Assembly (NCBI GenBank): GCA_000827325.1
Contig: KN832870.1
Location: 1,054,001 to 1,118,000, forward strand
From: Oidiodendron maius Zn
Taxonomy: Eukaryota > Ascomycota > Leotiomycetes > Myxotrichaceae
DNA length: 64,000 nt
Direction of reading: 5' to 3'
Of this stretch, positions 43,359 to 55,555 are shown piece after piece. The number at the start of each line of letters is the position of its first letter. Position 1 is the stretch's first letter. The translations under genes and the position numbers were made by a program. A model generated the notes under the pieces. That model saw nothing but the letters and a program-made list of their open reading frames with translations. It was not told the DNA's origin and did not search any database.

Positions 43359-46300
43359 ATGGAGGGGAGAAATCCTACCTGCTGGACATGTCACGAATGT
43401 TTTGATAGTGGAATGACTGTTTATGTTGATTCATGCGCAAACTGTGGTCATGTAAGGTGTATGAATTGTGAGCAGTATCAAATAAAGTCCGGAAAAATCA
43501 ACATATCGAGCCCAGGCTCAATCGATACGATAAAGGTTAAGAATAAGATGGGGCGAGAAAAAGCAAAGAAGGTGGGAAATGAAACAACAGCAGGGCCCAT
43601 GTCGAAGCACAATCAAAGTACTCCAACGGATGGTGAAGTTGAGGGTCATGAAAACCCCTACACTAATCGCCACCAAGATAGGACTCGAGCTACACAAATT
43701 GGACCATCTACTGATTCCGGATACGCGTCTGCAACGCATGCGAATTTTGAGCATGGCCAGATCGTTCGCCCACAAGATAACGCTGGAAATGCCCCATTCC
43801 TTCCCCCCACAGACGAGGAGTTGGGACCAGTGAAGAATAACCTATCTGAAGGCGCACAAATATCAACTTCTATGGAATCGGATGACACTAAAACGGTTTA
43901 CTCAGATGCATCGAGTCTACCTAATGTTGAATCAGAGAGTTATATTTTCGAACTAGCCAATGACTTAATGCGTAAAACTCGCTCTGAGCAGCCCAGTCCT
44001 GAGACTATTCAGAGGGTTACTATGATTCTTCCTAAACTCCTTAAGGCTTTCTCCCTTAAAGTTGGATATAACGCCCCAGGCCAGATGCATCGCGATGTTA
44101 TGTGGTTTGTTCATAAGAATCGAGAGTGAGTTATCCTTAAAGTAGCTGGAATCTCCAGTCTTCAACCGCTCTCCATTAACCTGGCTCGTTTATTAGTAAG
44201 ATCGTGAGGTCTTTTGAAGACAATTATACCGACGATGAAGAGAGTCTCCCTACGATCGAAAATAATGATCTTGAAAATATACATCCGGAAGACAAAATTA
44301 GCTACTGGCGCCAAAAATTACATTATCCACTGGATGATCCACAACATGATATAGATCTACTAGTTCCTGAACCTGAAATTCAAATAGAAGAAAACTCGGA
44401 AGAAATACCTGAGATGTTTGCATACAAGGATTTTATTTTCAAAACTCCAGCGTATGAATGGCTTGTTACATGTTTACGTCGGGAATTTCTTCTAGCGCCT
44501 GCAGAGCCAAATTATATGGAGGCCATTAGGGGGAAGATTCTACGGTTTCTACTAACAACTGAAACGGCACATATAATCAGCAGGAAAAGATCTCCAGAGC
44601 CTTATAAAGTGACATTTGAGGTCGAATGGGAACCCCTAAAATTTGTGAAGGAGCAAGAATATGGACAGGAACCAAGTAGAGCGATCGAGACGGCTATCAC
44701 CCTGACAGGATCTGCCAAGGATGCACAAGCATTGACTTGTGCACAATACATGCATCAAACGTGGCCATCTACCGGAGGCCATATCACTGAGCTAGTTAAA
44801 GATATAATTCGAGATGTCCCTGGTCGCCGACATACACGTAAGCCTCTGAAGTTGAAAGTCTTAGTCTGATCTAATGTCCTTTTTCTAGGGGTTTTGCACG
44901 GCGGAACTAAGCTCACAGCATGGACTAATGAATCAAAATTCATAGTCGAAACTCTGGGAACCGGAGAGTCTGTGGCAGAGATTGGCGAACAGCTTGCGTG
45001 GCTCGGTGCCGCCCTTCGCTCCTCCCCGTATGAGGTTGGAGTCGCGTATTGCACACCATTTATAAGCGATATCTATCTCAATACCGGTCTGCAGCTGAAG
45101 AATAAAACAATATCTAGGACCAGTATCCTCTGTAAGATTGATTTCATTGCAGAGTGCGGAGACTTGCTTCTTAAACCTTCCAATGGCCAATGCTGGCATA
45201 ACATGTTCAGAAGCCCAGTAGTAGTCATAGGCTTCCCAATACCACATAGGCCGCAGCCTCATACAGGCCTGGAAATTCCTCTAAATTTGATGGCAGGATT
45301 GGTTCGAACGCAGCGTGCAGACTCATTTAATGGGTCACTCTACATCAAAGGATTTTCGGCTATGCTGGTTCCCACAAAATCCTATGCAGATTTGTTAATC
45401 TGGCATTTGCTCTACAACAAAGACGGAACTCGTATATCATATCTAGACAATACTTTCCCTCATACGGAGAACATGAACGTTCATGACTTGGTCAAAGTTC
45501 GACATGTGATTGGTTGGTGCTCTGAAGCTAGAAACTATGCCGGTACGAAAGACGTGTGAATGGTGAATGGATTTATTTACTAACTGATACTGTTTTGCAG
45601 GGGCCGCTGATGCCAAATATACTATAGAAAAATCCGGGCTCCGAGAGCCTCCCGCGGGCTCGGTTCTTGAAAAGATTACTATATCTGGTGGTCAATTTAT
45701 CACAGGCGGTGCCTCATTCTGCCTCGGCAATAGAGATACCCCGGTCCATATCTCACGAAATGGCTATGTGCCAAAGCTCAAGTGGATCTCCAAGAAGTTC
45801 GTAGTGCTGTGGGATGAAGAAGACAAACGAGGATGGCTGATTAACGGGGCAAGCGCCTTACTGCATCTTCTACGAGCATCTCTAGAACACGATAGCATCG
45901 ACAAATTTAACTCGGAATTTCTTTTCAGGCCAGAGCAAATGCAGGAGCCTTCAGAACCTCACATACATGACTCTGCCATCAAGGTCCTTCTAAGCCCCAC
46001 AAACAAGAAACTTAAGATATATCCGGAGAAGGAGGATTTTCTTCGTCTTGAAGATCGAGTTGAACATTTCTACAATATTTTGGAGAAGATTATAGATCAT
46101 CAGATCAACGCTGCCGGTCAGCACGGTGTGAGATTGAAGTTGACTCCACGGAAGCAACTCGAAGGCTGGGATTTTAAGGACTTAGCCACAGATCGAGATC
46201 CTTTCTATCCCTGTATGACCACCCTTCCAACAGTCGGCAAAGGCTGGGTAGATTTCACTAGATCCATCCATGCAATTGTCTTATTTGGGCGTGGGTTTGG

Positions 46301-46994
46301 CGAAATCATCCGGCCAGCTAATACTAGCAGCTCCTGCGACTACTGGGCTAAATTGCCTACGGGTGGGTACTATCTCGCAGCCTCTATTCCCGACCTCAAG
46401 GAAATTATAGATATGTATGGGAATCAAAATGGGAACCCGATGAATATTACTAACAGCATAATTTGGCACATTCCGGGCAAGATTTTTGAACCATGTCGAT
46501 GCATAACTAAGAAACGTAGGGGCCATTCTGATCTTGTCCAAGTCCTTCTCCCCTCGACATTCCGCAAGATTCTGCCCCAGAAGACACCAATTCCCTTACA
46601 ACAGGGGGCAGTCATTTTCGGTCACAATATTAATTTCAAATGGCACTGGAGAGATACCGGAGATCCGGTTAAAGGAGAACCTCTGTCGCCATCCCTAGAG
46701 TCCGGGATCCAATTCCATGACAGCGGGATCGGGTCGAGCTTAGGCTCAATTCCCATGGAAGGGAATATAACAAATCTAACGGAGTCAACCGATCAGCAAC
46801 GATTGAGTAATGTGCCACACAATCAGCCACTCTCTGCTCCTGCTACATCACAAGTTGTTAGAGCCAACAATGATGAGACACAGAATACTTTTATACAAGA
46901 ATGCGAAGGCAGGGATTTGACTCTTTCTAATGAGCCACCCCGAAAGAAGCGACCGAGAGAATTTTTCAGGCAAAGAGTACTCCCACGGCGCTGA
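43359..46994 (+). CDS. Large fungal protein of unknown function with N-terminal Cys-rich finger, 1151 aa
   Basis: Exons are 43359-44125, 44197-44837, 44889-45542 and 45601-46994. Introns of 71, 51 and 58 nt carry GTGAGT, GTAAGC and GTACGA donors with TAG/TAG/CAG acceptors; each join restores frame. The N-terminus holds a small zinc-finger-like cluster, CWTCHECFDSGMTVYVDSC, then ANCGHVRCMNC. A long Ser/Thr/Asn-rich disordered part follows (about 45-200), including TDSGYASATHANFE. The main body (about 250-1000) has a globular domain with KRGWLINGASALLHLLRASL about residue 760. The C-terminus is disordered and ends in a basic KKRPREFFRQRVLPRR that could be a nuclear signal. I recall similar uncharacterised proteins in many ascomycetes near HET or NLR genes but no named domain. 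No catalytic motif recognised. Confidence 0.75.
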
Positions 46995-47764
46995 CTGTAA
47001 TCTCGCTTCGGCCGATCAACTGACCAACCTCCTGTGTATAAGGAGCTTCCATCTTCTCTACAATTTTCGTTGATTCTAAGGAGTCTATAAGCTGCAAGAT
47101 AAATGTAAATTCCTTGGCTGATTACCTCTTGGTATGTACAGAGGATTAATGAATCTTATGCAGTTATTCTCTTGTGGATGCTTTATGTGATGAAAGAGGG
47201 AATAACTGGATGATTCATAACTTGATATGGCTGTTGAGGCGACAAATGGACGGTGCAAGAATACCTATCCACACATGTACTTTCTGGTCTTCTTTTCTCA
47301 AATTTGATAGGCACCGTTCATATATTACCGATCTTTAAAAGCTCGTTCAGGAGGAGGTGGAGAGCCAATTATTCAGTTGGAAACAATTGTGAAGTAAAAT
47401 CCAAGAACTGTGACGGGGATGCACCTAGTGGCTTAGTGATATCTTCTCTATATAAAGTTTACGATGCTTCTAATGCACTTGGCGCCCATCCATTTCATGC
47501 GGAAGCTCTCTTGATATGAAAGACGTGGGTAGCAAGCATCTGTACCTTACCTGGGCCTCAAAAGATTATGTTACAACCAAAACTTTTGCAAATAAAGGCA
47601 TAAAAGGCACTATTGACGACGGAATGTCATCTTTCCCCCTTAATTGGTGGTTGGTCTCGGTAAGCCAATTGCCAAGACTTAGAAAATAAAGGCGGCCAAG
47701 AGAACGACAAGCCTATGGTCATCTTTCATCACCATACACCGTTTATGAATATTGTTGTGGAAAA
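46995..47764. other. Gene-free spacer
   Basis: No gene recognised. A plus frame at 47253-47519 shows no motif. It presumably contains the terminator of the previous gene and the promoter of the chromate transporter. Confidence 0.4.
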
Positions 47765-49470
47765 ATGTCCTCTCTTTTCTCATCCACGTTGCAAAAGGTC
47801 CGACGTCTCGCTCATACGGACTTATCCAAGCTCACTGCCCCTATCGAAGATATGTTGTTACACAACTGGTACCTCGGGTTAACATCGTTTGGGGGGCCCG
47901 CCGTACATTTTCAGATAGCAAGTACCACCGAGAAAATGAAGTCAATCCATAAGTTAACGTTAATATAGTTTCGTCGAAAGTTTGTTGACAAGACTCGATG
48001 GATCGATGATCAAATGGTTAGTTGGCTACCCGCACTCGGTTGCAGAGCTAACATATTCATTAAATAGTATAAAGAAATGTTCTCACTTTGTCAGGCCCTC
48101 CCTGGGCCAGGGAGCACGAAGATGATCTATGCTATAAATATTATTCATGGTGGATTCGTTGCTGGCATGCTCTCATTCTTCATTTGGAGGTGCAGTACAC
48201 TTCATTGCGTATCGATACTGCGACTGAAGAGTATCACTGACAAAGATATAGCCTTCCGATGGCAATTGCTGCGTACGGTCTCGCGATAGGAGTCTCCCAG
48301 ATTAAAGATACCCTTCCTGCGCCTGCGTTTGCTCTTCTCTCAGGGCTGAATGCTGCAACAGTTGGTATCATTGCACTTGCCGCAGTGCAGCTGTCTGAAA
48401 AGGCAATTACAGATAAGTTGACTCGGTTATTAGTGTTCTTAGGTGGTAGCGCTGGGGTACTCTATAATGCGCTTTGGTATTATCCCGTTTTGATGGTGGC
48501 AGGGGGGACGGCTACAATTATATGGGACTACCAGTGGGGCCATAAGGTAGTTCGGGCCTCTAGATCACTGATCTTCGGTCTGCGGAATTTACCAACCGGT
48601 AGCAACGAAGAACAGCAAGTACAGGACCGTACAGAGATGCAGGATATCCCCCCTCCTGCACATAATTCAGCCTCGACGACTTCACTGTCTTACAGGCCAT
48701 CTGGAAGGACGCCACCATCGAACATCAGTGTACGGAACTCAGAAGGCCAAGCAGCTGAAGACACGGAGCGCGTTGTGCCAGTAAACTTGGACTTCCGCAT
48801 CTTTTCTTGGAAGTTCGGAATCGCAGTGGTTGGTTGCTTTCTTGTCAGCTTTGTGGCCGTGATGATCTTGCGCAGCGTGCTAATCTCGCCGCCGTTCGGA
48901 TTCCGAGTCTTCTCCAACCTGTTCCTTGCAGGAACTATTATTTTTGGAGGAGGCCCCGTAGTCATCCCGCTATTGCAACAGTATGTTGTCGTTGAAGGCT
49001 GGGTCTCTCCCCGCGACTTTCTTCTAGGTTTAGCCATTATACAAGCATTTCCTGGTCCGAACTTTAACTTTGCGGTTTATCTCGGAGCACTTGCGGTTAC
49101 TGGACAATTGAATCCAGCGGCTGGAGCATTGATTGGCTACATAGCCATTTTCAGTCCTGGTATCGTTTTGCACACTGGTACGATGGGTTTATGGAAAGAG
49201 TTTCGAAACCGTCGGTGGTTTACTTCGGCTTTACGTGGTATCAACGCCGTCGCAGTAGGTCTCATATATTCTGCTGTCTACCGATTATGGCAACAAGGTT
49301 TACTCAGCAAGAGTTTTACCTCTGGCTCTTCTCTCGGCCTGGATCCTTGGTGGTTATGTGTTACAGCCACATCATTTGTTGGTGGTCGATGGTTCAACGT
49401 CTCTGCTCCGATAGCCATTATCCTTGGTGGTGTTATGGGAATGGTTTGGTATGGTGTGGTTACAGCATAG
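47765..49470 (+). CDS. CHR-family chromate transporter, four exons, 513 aa
   Basis: Exons are 47765-47917, 47969-48016, 48068-48189 and 48252-49470. Introns 2 and 3 are GT-AG (51 and 62 nt); intron 1 (47918-47968) begins GCAAGT, a GC-AG intron. Joins rebuild the family sequence: GLTSFGGPAVHFQI|FRRKFVDKTRWIDDQM|YKEMFSLCQALPGPGSTKMI. The protein is a tandem duplication of two CHR domains. FGGP/QALPGPGS in the N-half are mirrored by FGGGPVVIPLLQQY and IIQAFPGPNFNFAVYLG in the C-half, each with about five or six membrane helices, split by a hydrophilic linker (about residues 230-290). CHR proteins export chromate, or in some fungi import it alongside sulfate. Direction cannot be read from sequence. 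Confidence 0.9.
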
Positions 49471-50363
49471 AGAGTAAGTAATAGTGTCTAATGCATTCAT
49501 AAATTTACAAGGGGCAGTAAGCTAAAGTCCATATAATGTTATTTACAAACTTCTAATAACGAAACAGATCTTCAACTATCAGCGATTGTGACCTTAACCT
49601 AACTGCTCACTGTAGTACTTCCAGCCTATCGACCTGATAAAATTTCTTCCAGACTAGCTAACAATGTCGGTACCTCTACTGTAGATGGTGATAAGTTAAA
49701 TAAAATTCCTACGGGCTAAATGCACTAGTTGCTTAAGATAAAAATAACTGTTCAAAGTTCTAAAGAGTTGCGATAAGTCTCTATTGATGTTAGCAGATGG
49801 TTTAACATAATGTTTTAATGATTTAAGGTTCTTATGCTTGTCGAAGTATTAATCGGTTAAGAGCGTATATGGTAAGCAACCTGAGCTAGAAAGCCTTACT
49901 TCCGTAGATAACATCAACAAAGTATATGCATATCTAAGAAAGGCATCCTAAATAAGCATTTGTGCTTGGCACGTATGAGAGGTACGACATTATGCCTCTA
50001 GAGGACTTCTTCGTAATATCTCTAGCTCGTTCCTGTTAAGTTTACTGACTAAATATGCAGGTCCTTATATCTAGCCGCTTATAGAGTCTTCGGCAGCTCA
50101 TTACATACGGGAATTAGCAGCTGCGTAAAATATCGTAACGCCTCAATACATTGTACTCATTTCCTTAGGCTGCACAGTCTTATCAAAATCAGGCTAAACT
50201 GTATATCATATTAAGATAATGGGTTTCAAATATTCGCATTATTTGCCTCATGGTATGCGCTCTTCAAATTTAAATATAACGTAGGAGGTATCTCATCGCT
50301 CAAAATGTGCACTATTCTATATCCCATCCACCGTTGTCCACCCAATCATCCCATCAGCTCTAC
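49471..50363. other. AT-rich gene-free stretch
   Basis: Strongly AT-rich (about 49500-50300) with stops in all frames and many TA steps. It resembles an old, RIP-degraded element, but no transposase or reverse-transcriptase motif could be read. Confidence 0.4.
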
Positions 50364-51182
50364 TTAGACTATTTCTCCCACAGGCATTCGCGGGTTACTT
50401 TTGCGAGAACGTCGATACTCGTCTGGCTCTGTAATAATGTCTTCTGCATCCTCCTGCTCTCCTAACAAAATACTTGTCGTCAACTTCACGGGTCCTCCGG
50501 TCGGCTTCTCGACCGCAATATCCATAGCAAGCAAGTTTGGGCTTCCAAAATCAGGAACCGACAGAATGAGTAGGCCACTAATGCAAGATGTTCATTGTCA
50601 GCATGTGCTCCTACCTCTTTCTTATCTCGCAGTACTCAATATGTAAAAGTTCACTCACAATGCAATAAATCCCAATATAACAGCATGTGTAACTGTCCGC
50701 GGCAAATAACAATAACGCTTACAGGCATCTACTTCGTGCGCAGTGAAGCTCAGCGTAATTAACATTCCCAGTAGGATAACCCCATCTGTAATCGCAGCCA
50801 CACTGCGCTTGATCCACTTCTCCTGCGCCCTGGTTGATACGCCTTTCAACTTGGGATGCACGACCTCAATTCTTATATTCACAATACGACTGCCGAAGTG
50901 CGACACGAGCACCACCAATTGCCGCGCGATCGCGAAGGAGAGGAAAACGATTGCGCCCGCATAGTGCGGGCCATGCACGATGAAGATGATAAACGCGGGG
51001 AGGGCGAGAACGAGAGCGAGGCCGCGGAGGGCTAGAGAGGGATAGAAATGGGTTGCAAATGGGCGGGTGGGAGATGAGGTTGCAAGACCACCAAGGAGAG
51101 CGGTTTCTTCGGGGTCGTCGTCGGAGGAGATGGAGATGCGCTGTCGGTCGTCGGCGAGGAGGGGTGTTCGTGATGAGGCCAT
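50364..51182 (-). CDS. Four-helix integral membrane protein of unknown function, 245 aa
   Basis: ATG at 51182 (MASSRTPLLADDRQ). Exon 1 is 51182-50659, the intron is 50578-50658 (GTGAGT..CATTAG, 81 nt) and exon 2 is 50577-50364, joined in frame (GFIAF|GLLILSVPDFG). The N-terminal 50 residues are acidic and cytosolic-looking. Four hydrophobic segments follow: LRGLALVLALPAFIIFIVHG, YAGAIVFLSFAIARQLVVLV, DGVILLGMLITLSF and AVILGFIAFGLLILSV. The last is completed only by the splice, which supports it. The C-terminus is hydrophilic, acidic then basic (EPDEYRRSRKSNPR). Fungal membrane proteins of this layout are common and uncharacterised; no transporter signature seen. Confidence 0.75.
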
Positions 51183-52362
51183 GATAGAGGGGAGGTGATG
51201 ATCTACAGAGATTAAGTGGTGCGCAACTCACGGTGTATTAGTCGGAACGTCAAGAACTGGGCGGTACGGTATGAGACTTCGCTGCATCCCTCGAGTGGTT
51301 GCGAGCAAAGGAGGTTTCGTTGCCTGGTTGAGAGAATCGCGACGTTTCGAAGTTCGGATGCATCCCCTGGCCTTACAGCTTCCTCATTGGGCATTGCCGT
51401 CAGTAGCGCCGTGACGGATTAGGCATCAGCCACATGTGTATTCAGTTGGCCATGAGCAGAGAGCAACATGTATATTAACTTAAATTGCACTAACTTATGT
51501 GTGGGCAGTTGTCGTGTAGTAATTTCGGGTTTACCACAGGGGAGAATACCGTTTCCCGATTTATTTTCTGGCGAAGTTTATGTCCTCTGTCATTCGTTCG
51601 AGAGTTATCTCTATCATACCACACACTCTCCTGTATCAAAAAAAGACAAGAGGATTGTTATATAAAAATCTCAAGAATAGATTCTGTGATTTAAAATCTC
51701 TCATGACAGAGTTTAATAAACATCTTTTCTCTTGCCCTAAGTTTCCTTTATCTCTTCCATTTTCAGCTCGCATTAAAAAAGGATCTCATGTCGGGCCCGC
51801 CGCATCGGAGTCAGCCAGGACCTTCCCTTCTGCATTAAGCTCACATTTTGAGCGAAGGCGAAAGCTGGAGAGTGCCATTGGAGCGCTTCTAATTCGAGAA
51901 CTGCGAAGGAAGGATATGTTGCTGATATACTGGCTCTCTGAAATTTGGTTAGACATCGGCAGTGCTGAAGGGCATAGCTAACTGGTCCCGTCAGAGACGA
52001 ATGACTGGTCCAACAGTACAGGCTGAGGAAGTATCGAATTGTATGTAGAGTTATCACGATTACTGTGACTCTCGCTATACTTACTGTCGTTTCGGTGACG
52101 TACTATTTCTGAAGATCTAAAATTAAGAGTAGACGGCTCGCATATCATGAACGAGAATGGGAGCATATGACATTAGAAGGAGGCGAGGTTGAGACCCCAA
52201 AATCAACGCCATTATATGACCGGGCTGGCGGGGAAGCTCCTGTAAATATAATGACTTTGTCATGTAATGTGAGAACAGTGTGGGGTGGGAGACGTGGGTA
52301 TATATTATTGTATCTCCCTTAGTAATGTACCTGTCTCCATTGATAGACAATATACTATTTAA
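51183..52362. other. Region without a supported gene
   Basis: Several overlapping frames at 51468-51981 (+) and 51773-52350 (-) lack motifs. The first 200 bp are the promoter side of the membrane-protein gene. No transposon ends recognised. Confidence 0.4.
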
Positions 52363-53273
52363 TCATGAGACTTTCTTGTCTAATTGGGCCTTCAATGCCG
52401 GAGGAGTCCATAGGAAAAAACCGCCTCCGTCTCCTAGGAATTCATAGCCCGGGTGTATCGTGAACTTGCCTAATAAATCAAACTTAGCCCTTCTATACTA
52501 TTCAATAAGTTAGCAGCTGTTCGATTATGAGAAGTAGAAGTGCAACACAACGGCCGGTCCCCAACCCCCCAGGGAAAAGACCCTGGAGTGGACAGAACGA
52601 TGCAGAAGAGGAATCTTTCGCCACCAGAGCACAATGGACTTACAAAAATCTCGCCCTCCGGACTGGATTCCAATCCAATAACCACATTCTCCTCTACGGC
52701 CCGCTTAGTAACCTCTGCCATTAATCGCTTCCCAACGCCCTTTCCCTGGAACATGGGAAGCACCACAAAACTCTGGACATGCCACCTATTGTGTCTCTCC
52801 TTATGAGGCTTCCAATAGATCTCGTTGTCCTCCATCGCCCATCCAAAGAACACTTTAAGGGCTTTCGGATCAGAGTCCTTATCACCTACAACTGCGGAGA
52901 GTAGCAAGTACCACGCCCAAACCAGCCACCTCAAAATCCATAGCTGCACGCTCGCCTTCTCTTGGATAATCCTCTTGGATCCCTGATCATCGCCCAGGCG
53001 CTTGAAGTGGATATACCCAATTGGTACGTCCGGCTTCGTAGCTTCACAGGCGACCATCGAGCGCACCCGCGGGTCCAGCATGAGTGTCAAGGCGCGCTTC
53101 TGGAAACCGCGCTCATAGTGGGAGTAGTACTGGAGACGGTTCGGTGAGAGGAACTCCGTGAAGGCGGTGGGGAAGTACGTTATGGAGGCAATCCTGCCCA
53201 GAATTTTATATTCGCTGAGCTTGGCGGGCCGGATTAAAATTGGCGCGCCATTGGAGGAGCTCGGGCTGGCCAT
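52363..53273 (-). CDS. GNAT-family N-acetyltransferase, 254 aa
   Basis: ATG at 53273 (MASPSSSNGAPILIRPAK); the frame extends back only to a GTG at 53306. Exon 1 is 53273-52644, the intron is 52498-52643 (GTAAGT..GAATAG, 146 nt) and exon 2 is 52497-52363. The splice replaces a nonsense tail by EIF|YRRAKFDLLGKF, the expected end of a GNAT fold. Seen: ILIRPAKLSEYKILGRIA (strand 1/helix 1), HVQSFVVLPMFQGKGVGKRL (strand 4 with the Q-x-x-G-x-G acetyl-CoA loop, about residues 174-193), and GLESSPEG (strand 5). The protein probably acetylates a small molecule; the substrate is unknown. It resembles the fungal toxin/self-protection type of GNAT only in general shape. Confidence 0.85.
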
Positions 53274-53945
53274 TTTTGTTCCTGTTTCTTTGAAGATCGA
53301 AGGCACGCTCGGTAAGGACGCAGGGTATGTGTAGGGAGTTTCTCTGCGAGGTAGATGGGGCCAAGCACGGGGCTGGAGGCTATTTCTCTCTTATATACTC
53401 TGTAACTCGGGTTATTTTTACTCACCATGCGCGATTTTCTGCCCTGGTTCGGATTGATCCACAGTGCCTTGAAGGATTTATCACGTGGTCGGGTCATCTT
53501 TCTAGTATTATACGGCATGCCAAGAAGAGTGGATCCAGCCGTCGTTTTTAAAATCATTTCCTAATATTGACCTTCAAAGTCATTCTTTCAGGAAACTACA
53601 TGTAAGAGAGTTAGGACCAGTCTGTATCGCTTATAGCAATAAGCAGAGGCTGCTCAATTCACTACAGGTGGGTACAGATTTTGTTACAATCTTGACTCCT
53701 ATTTATGCATAACCGCACTGCGTTGAATTCTTTAAGCTCAAAAGTAAAGGTCCTGCACGACCCCCACCAGCCACTCTCAGATTGATTAGTCAGAATCCCA
53801 CTTTGGGGGTGATTTGCACCCTCGGCAAAGAACTATTATTGGGGTGACTCAGGGCAGGATCTTCAGTCATTCAAAACAGCCACCGCACCCAATTATTTTT
53901 TATTTGTTTTGGTTCTCGCTCTCTACTTGACAGATACCATCTCAG
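53274..53945. other. Divergent spacer between two GNAT genes
   Basis: Head-to-head arrangement: the two GNAT start codons are about 670 bp apart, so this holds both promoters. No motif recognised. Short frames at 53234-53557 are not supported. Confidence 0.45.
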
Positions 53946-54824
53946 ATGCCTTTCGATCTTCTTGCTGCTACGGCAGACGATTTGCCTGCCTTCGTCTCGA
54001 TATTTGAAGAAGCCTTTAAGGACGATCCAACTTTTAAAAGGATGAATCCTGGATGTGATCCCGCAATATTATTCAGTCGGAACTTGAAAGAGTTCCGTAA
54101 GGAATGGGGCAGACCAGGGCGAAGACATTTCAAAGTTATAGATAGGGAAAGTGGGTCAGTAGCGTTATCCCGTGTTCTTTAAAGAGCTGCTTTATCTTAG
54201 AGAAGCCACTAGGGCTCTCCCCTTTTGCAAACGCCTCTATGGAAGAGAATGCTAATAGTAAACTAGAGAAATAGCTGGCTTTTCCAAATGGTGGTACCCA
54301 CATACTCCAACTCCTGAGCAACAGGCCGAGGAAGAGGAGGATGAGAGGAATCCCGAGCCCCCTCTTCCCGGTTCTAACGTAGCATTGTGCGAAAGCTTTG
54401 AGCACCAGCTAGTAGCAGGACGAAAGAAGTGGATTAACAAGCCCGATATGTATTGTGGGTGGCATTCCTTTTCTCTACCTGGAAGGGAAGGAATGAAATG
54501 ACTGGCTAACACGCAGGTAAAGTCATGAATGTTCTTGCTGTACTCCCCAAGTACCAGCGCCAGGGGCTCGGCGGCCTGATGCTTGAACCTGTACTAGCGT
54601 TAGCTAACAGGGAAGGACGTAAGGTGTACATTGAGGCATCGAAGAAGGGTGTCGGACTGTACAGGCGGTATGGCTGGATCAAGATCGATAGTTTGCTAGT
54701 GGACACCCGGCCATATGGGGGGGAGATGATTGAGGAGTCCGAGTTTATGATGCGCGATCCTGGGACAGGGAAAGAGATTGCGGCACCAGGAGAGGAAATA
54801 CTATCTGTTATCCAACAAGTATAA
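53946..54824 (+). CDS. Second GNAT-family N-acetyltransferase, three exons, 234 aa
   Basis: Exons are 53946-54154, 54267-54454 and 54517-54824. Introns are 112 nt (GTCAGT..AACTAG) and 62 nt (GTGGGT..CACGCAG); frame holds throughout. Translated exon 2 (EIAGFSKWWYPHTPTPEQQA, then an acidic EEEEDERNPEPP insert) is diagnostic of fungal GNATs of the 230-aa class. Exon 3 begins KVMNVLAVLPKYQRQGLGGL, with the RxQGLG acetyl-CoA loop, then EASKKGVGLYRRYGW, a typical last strand. The start MPFDLLAATADDLPAFVSIF is the classical strand 1/helix 1. The substrate is unknown. The second junction (Y|C) is the least certain, because the donor GTGGGT is weak. It sits head to head with the other GNAT gene, but the two are not close copies. 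Confidence 0.82.
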
Positions 54825-55555
54825 AGCATTCTATAAATCATTGCCATCTACGGAGACCCGGGCTCAGCTACACCAGTCTCAAGGTGCTGTATGAGGATAT
54901 GGGACATTCAATACAAAGTCTGACCGCAAATATCCTCGATTGTATGCCATGCTGGAGCATAGAAACATGCCACAAGCAGTCATTTAGGATAAAGAATCTG
55001 TAGCGTCCTATAATTTTGCGTAAGGCTCTTTCTAAATTCGATGTAAAATAAGGGTAACATCTATATTGGAGCTACCTGGAATCGCACTAGTTGGTCAAAT
55101 GTCCCTGCGTCTTGGATAATGCTTATTATATTATTAAATGCGTCCACTATTCTATTATCGCTTCGGTAGTTACCAATCTATTTTTGACTACTTCACATAA
55201 CAGAAAGACAGATGGCACACCAAACGTACACCCAAACGGAGCTCACAATTACGTTTTCAGCATACGGTACTGGTTGACAAATGTTTTTAAATGCTTCCTT
55301 TATATCGGCTATGAGATTTGACTAGATGATATAATTAAATTGGATTCCGGTTCCCATTTGAGTGGGCCATTTCCTGGAAGAGCTCGGACGGACATATATT
55401 TGTCTGCGAGTCGAATTTCCAACCGGTTGTCATCAGAACGTTTTAGCTTGCCCAGAACGAGCTTGTCATACCAAGGCTTGTATAAAGATTCTGTACCTCG
55501 CTGTGAGACTTTCTTTTGTAATCATAATTAGCTTTGTCGTGATACCACGCCTATA
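54825..55555. other. Gene-free spacer between convergent genes
   Basis: The GNAT gene (plus) and alkylmercury-lyase-like gene (minus) converge here. No additional gene recognised; AT-rich towards the middle. Confidence 0.45.
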
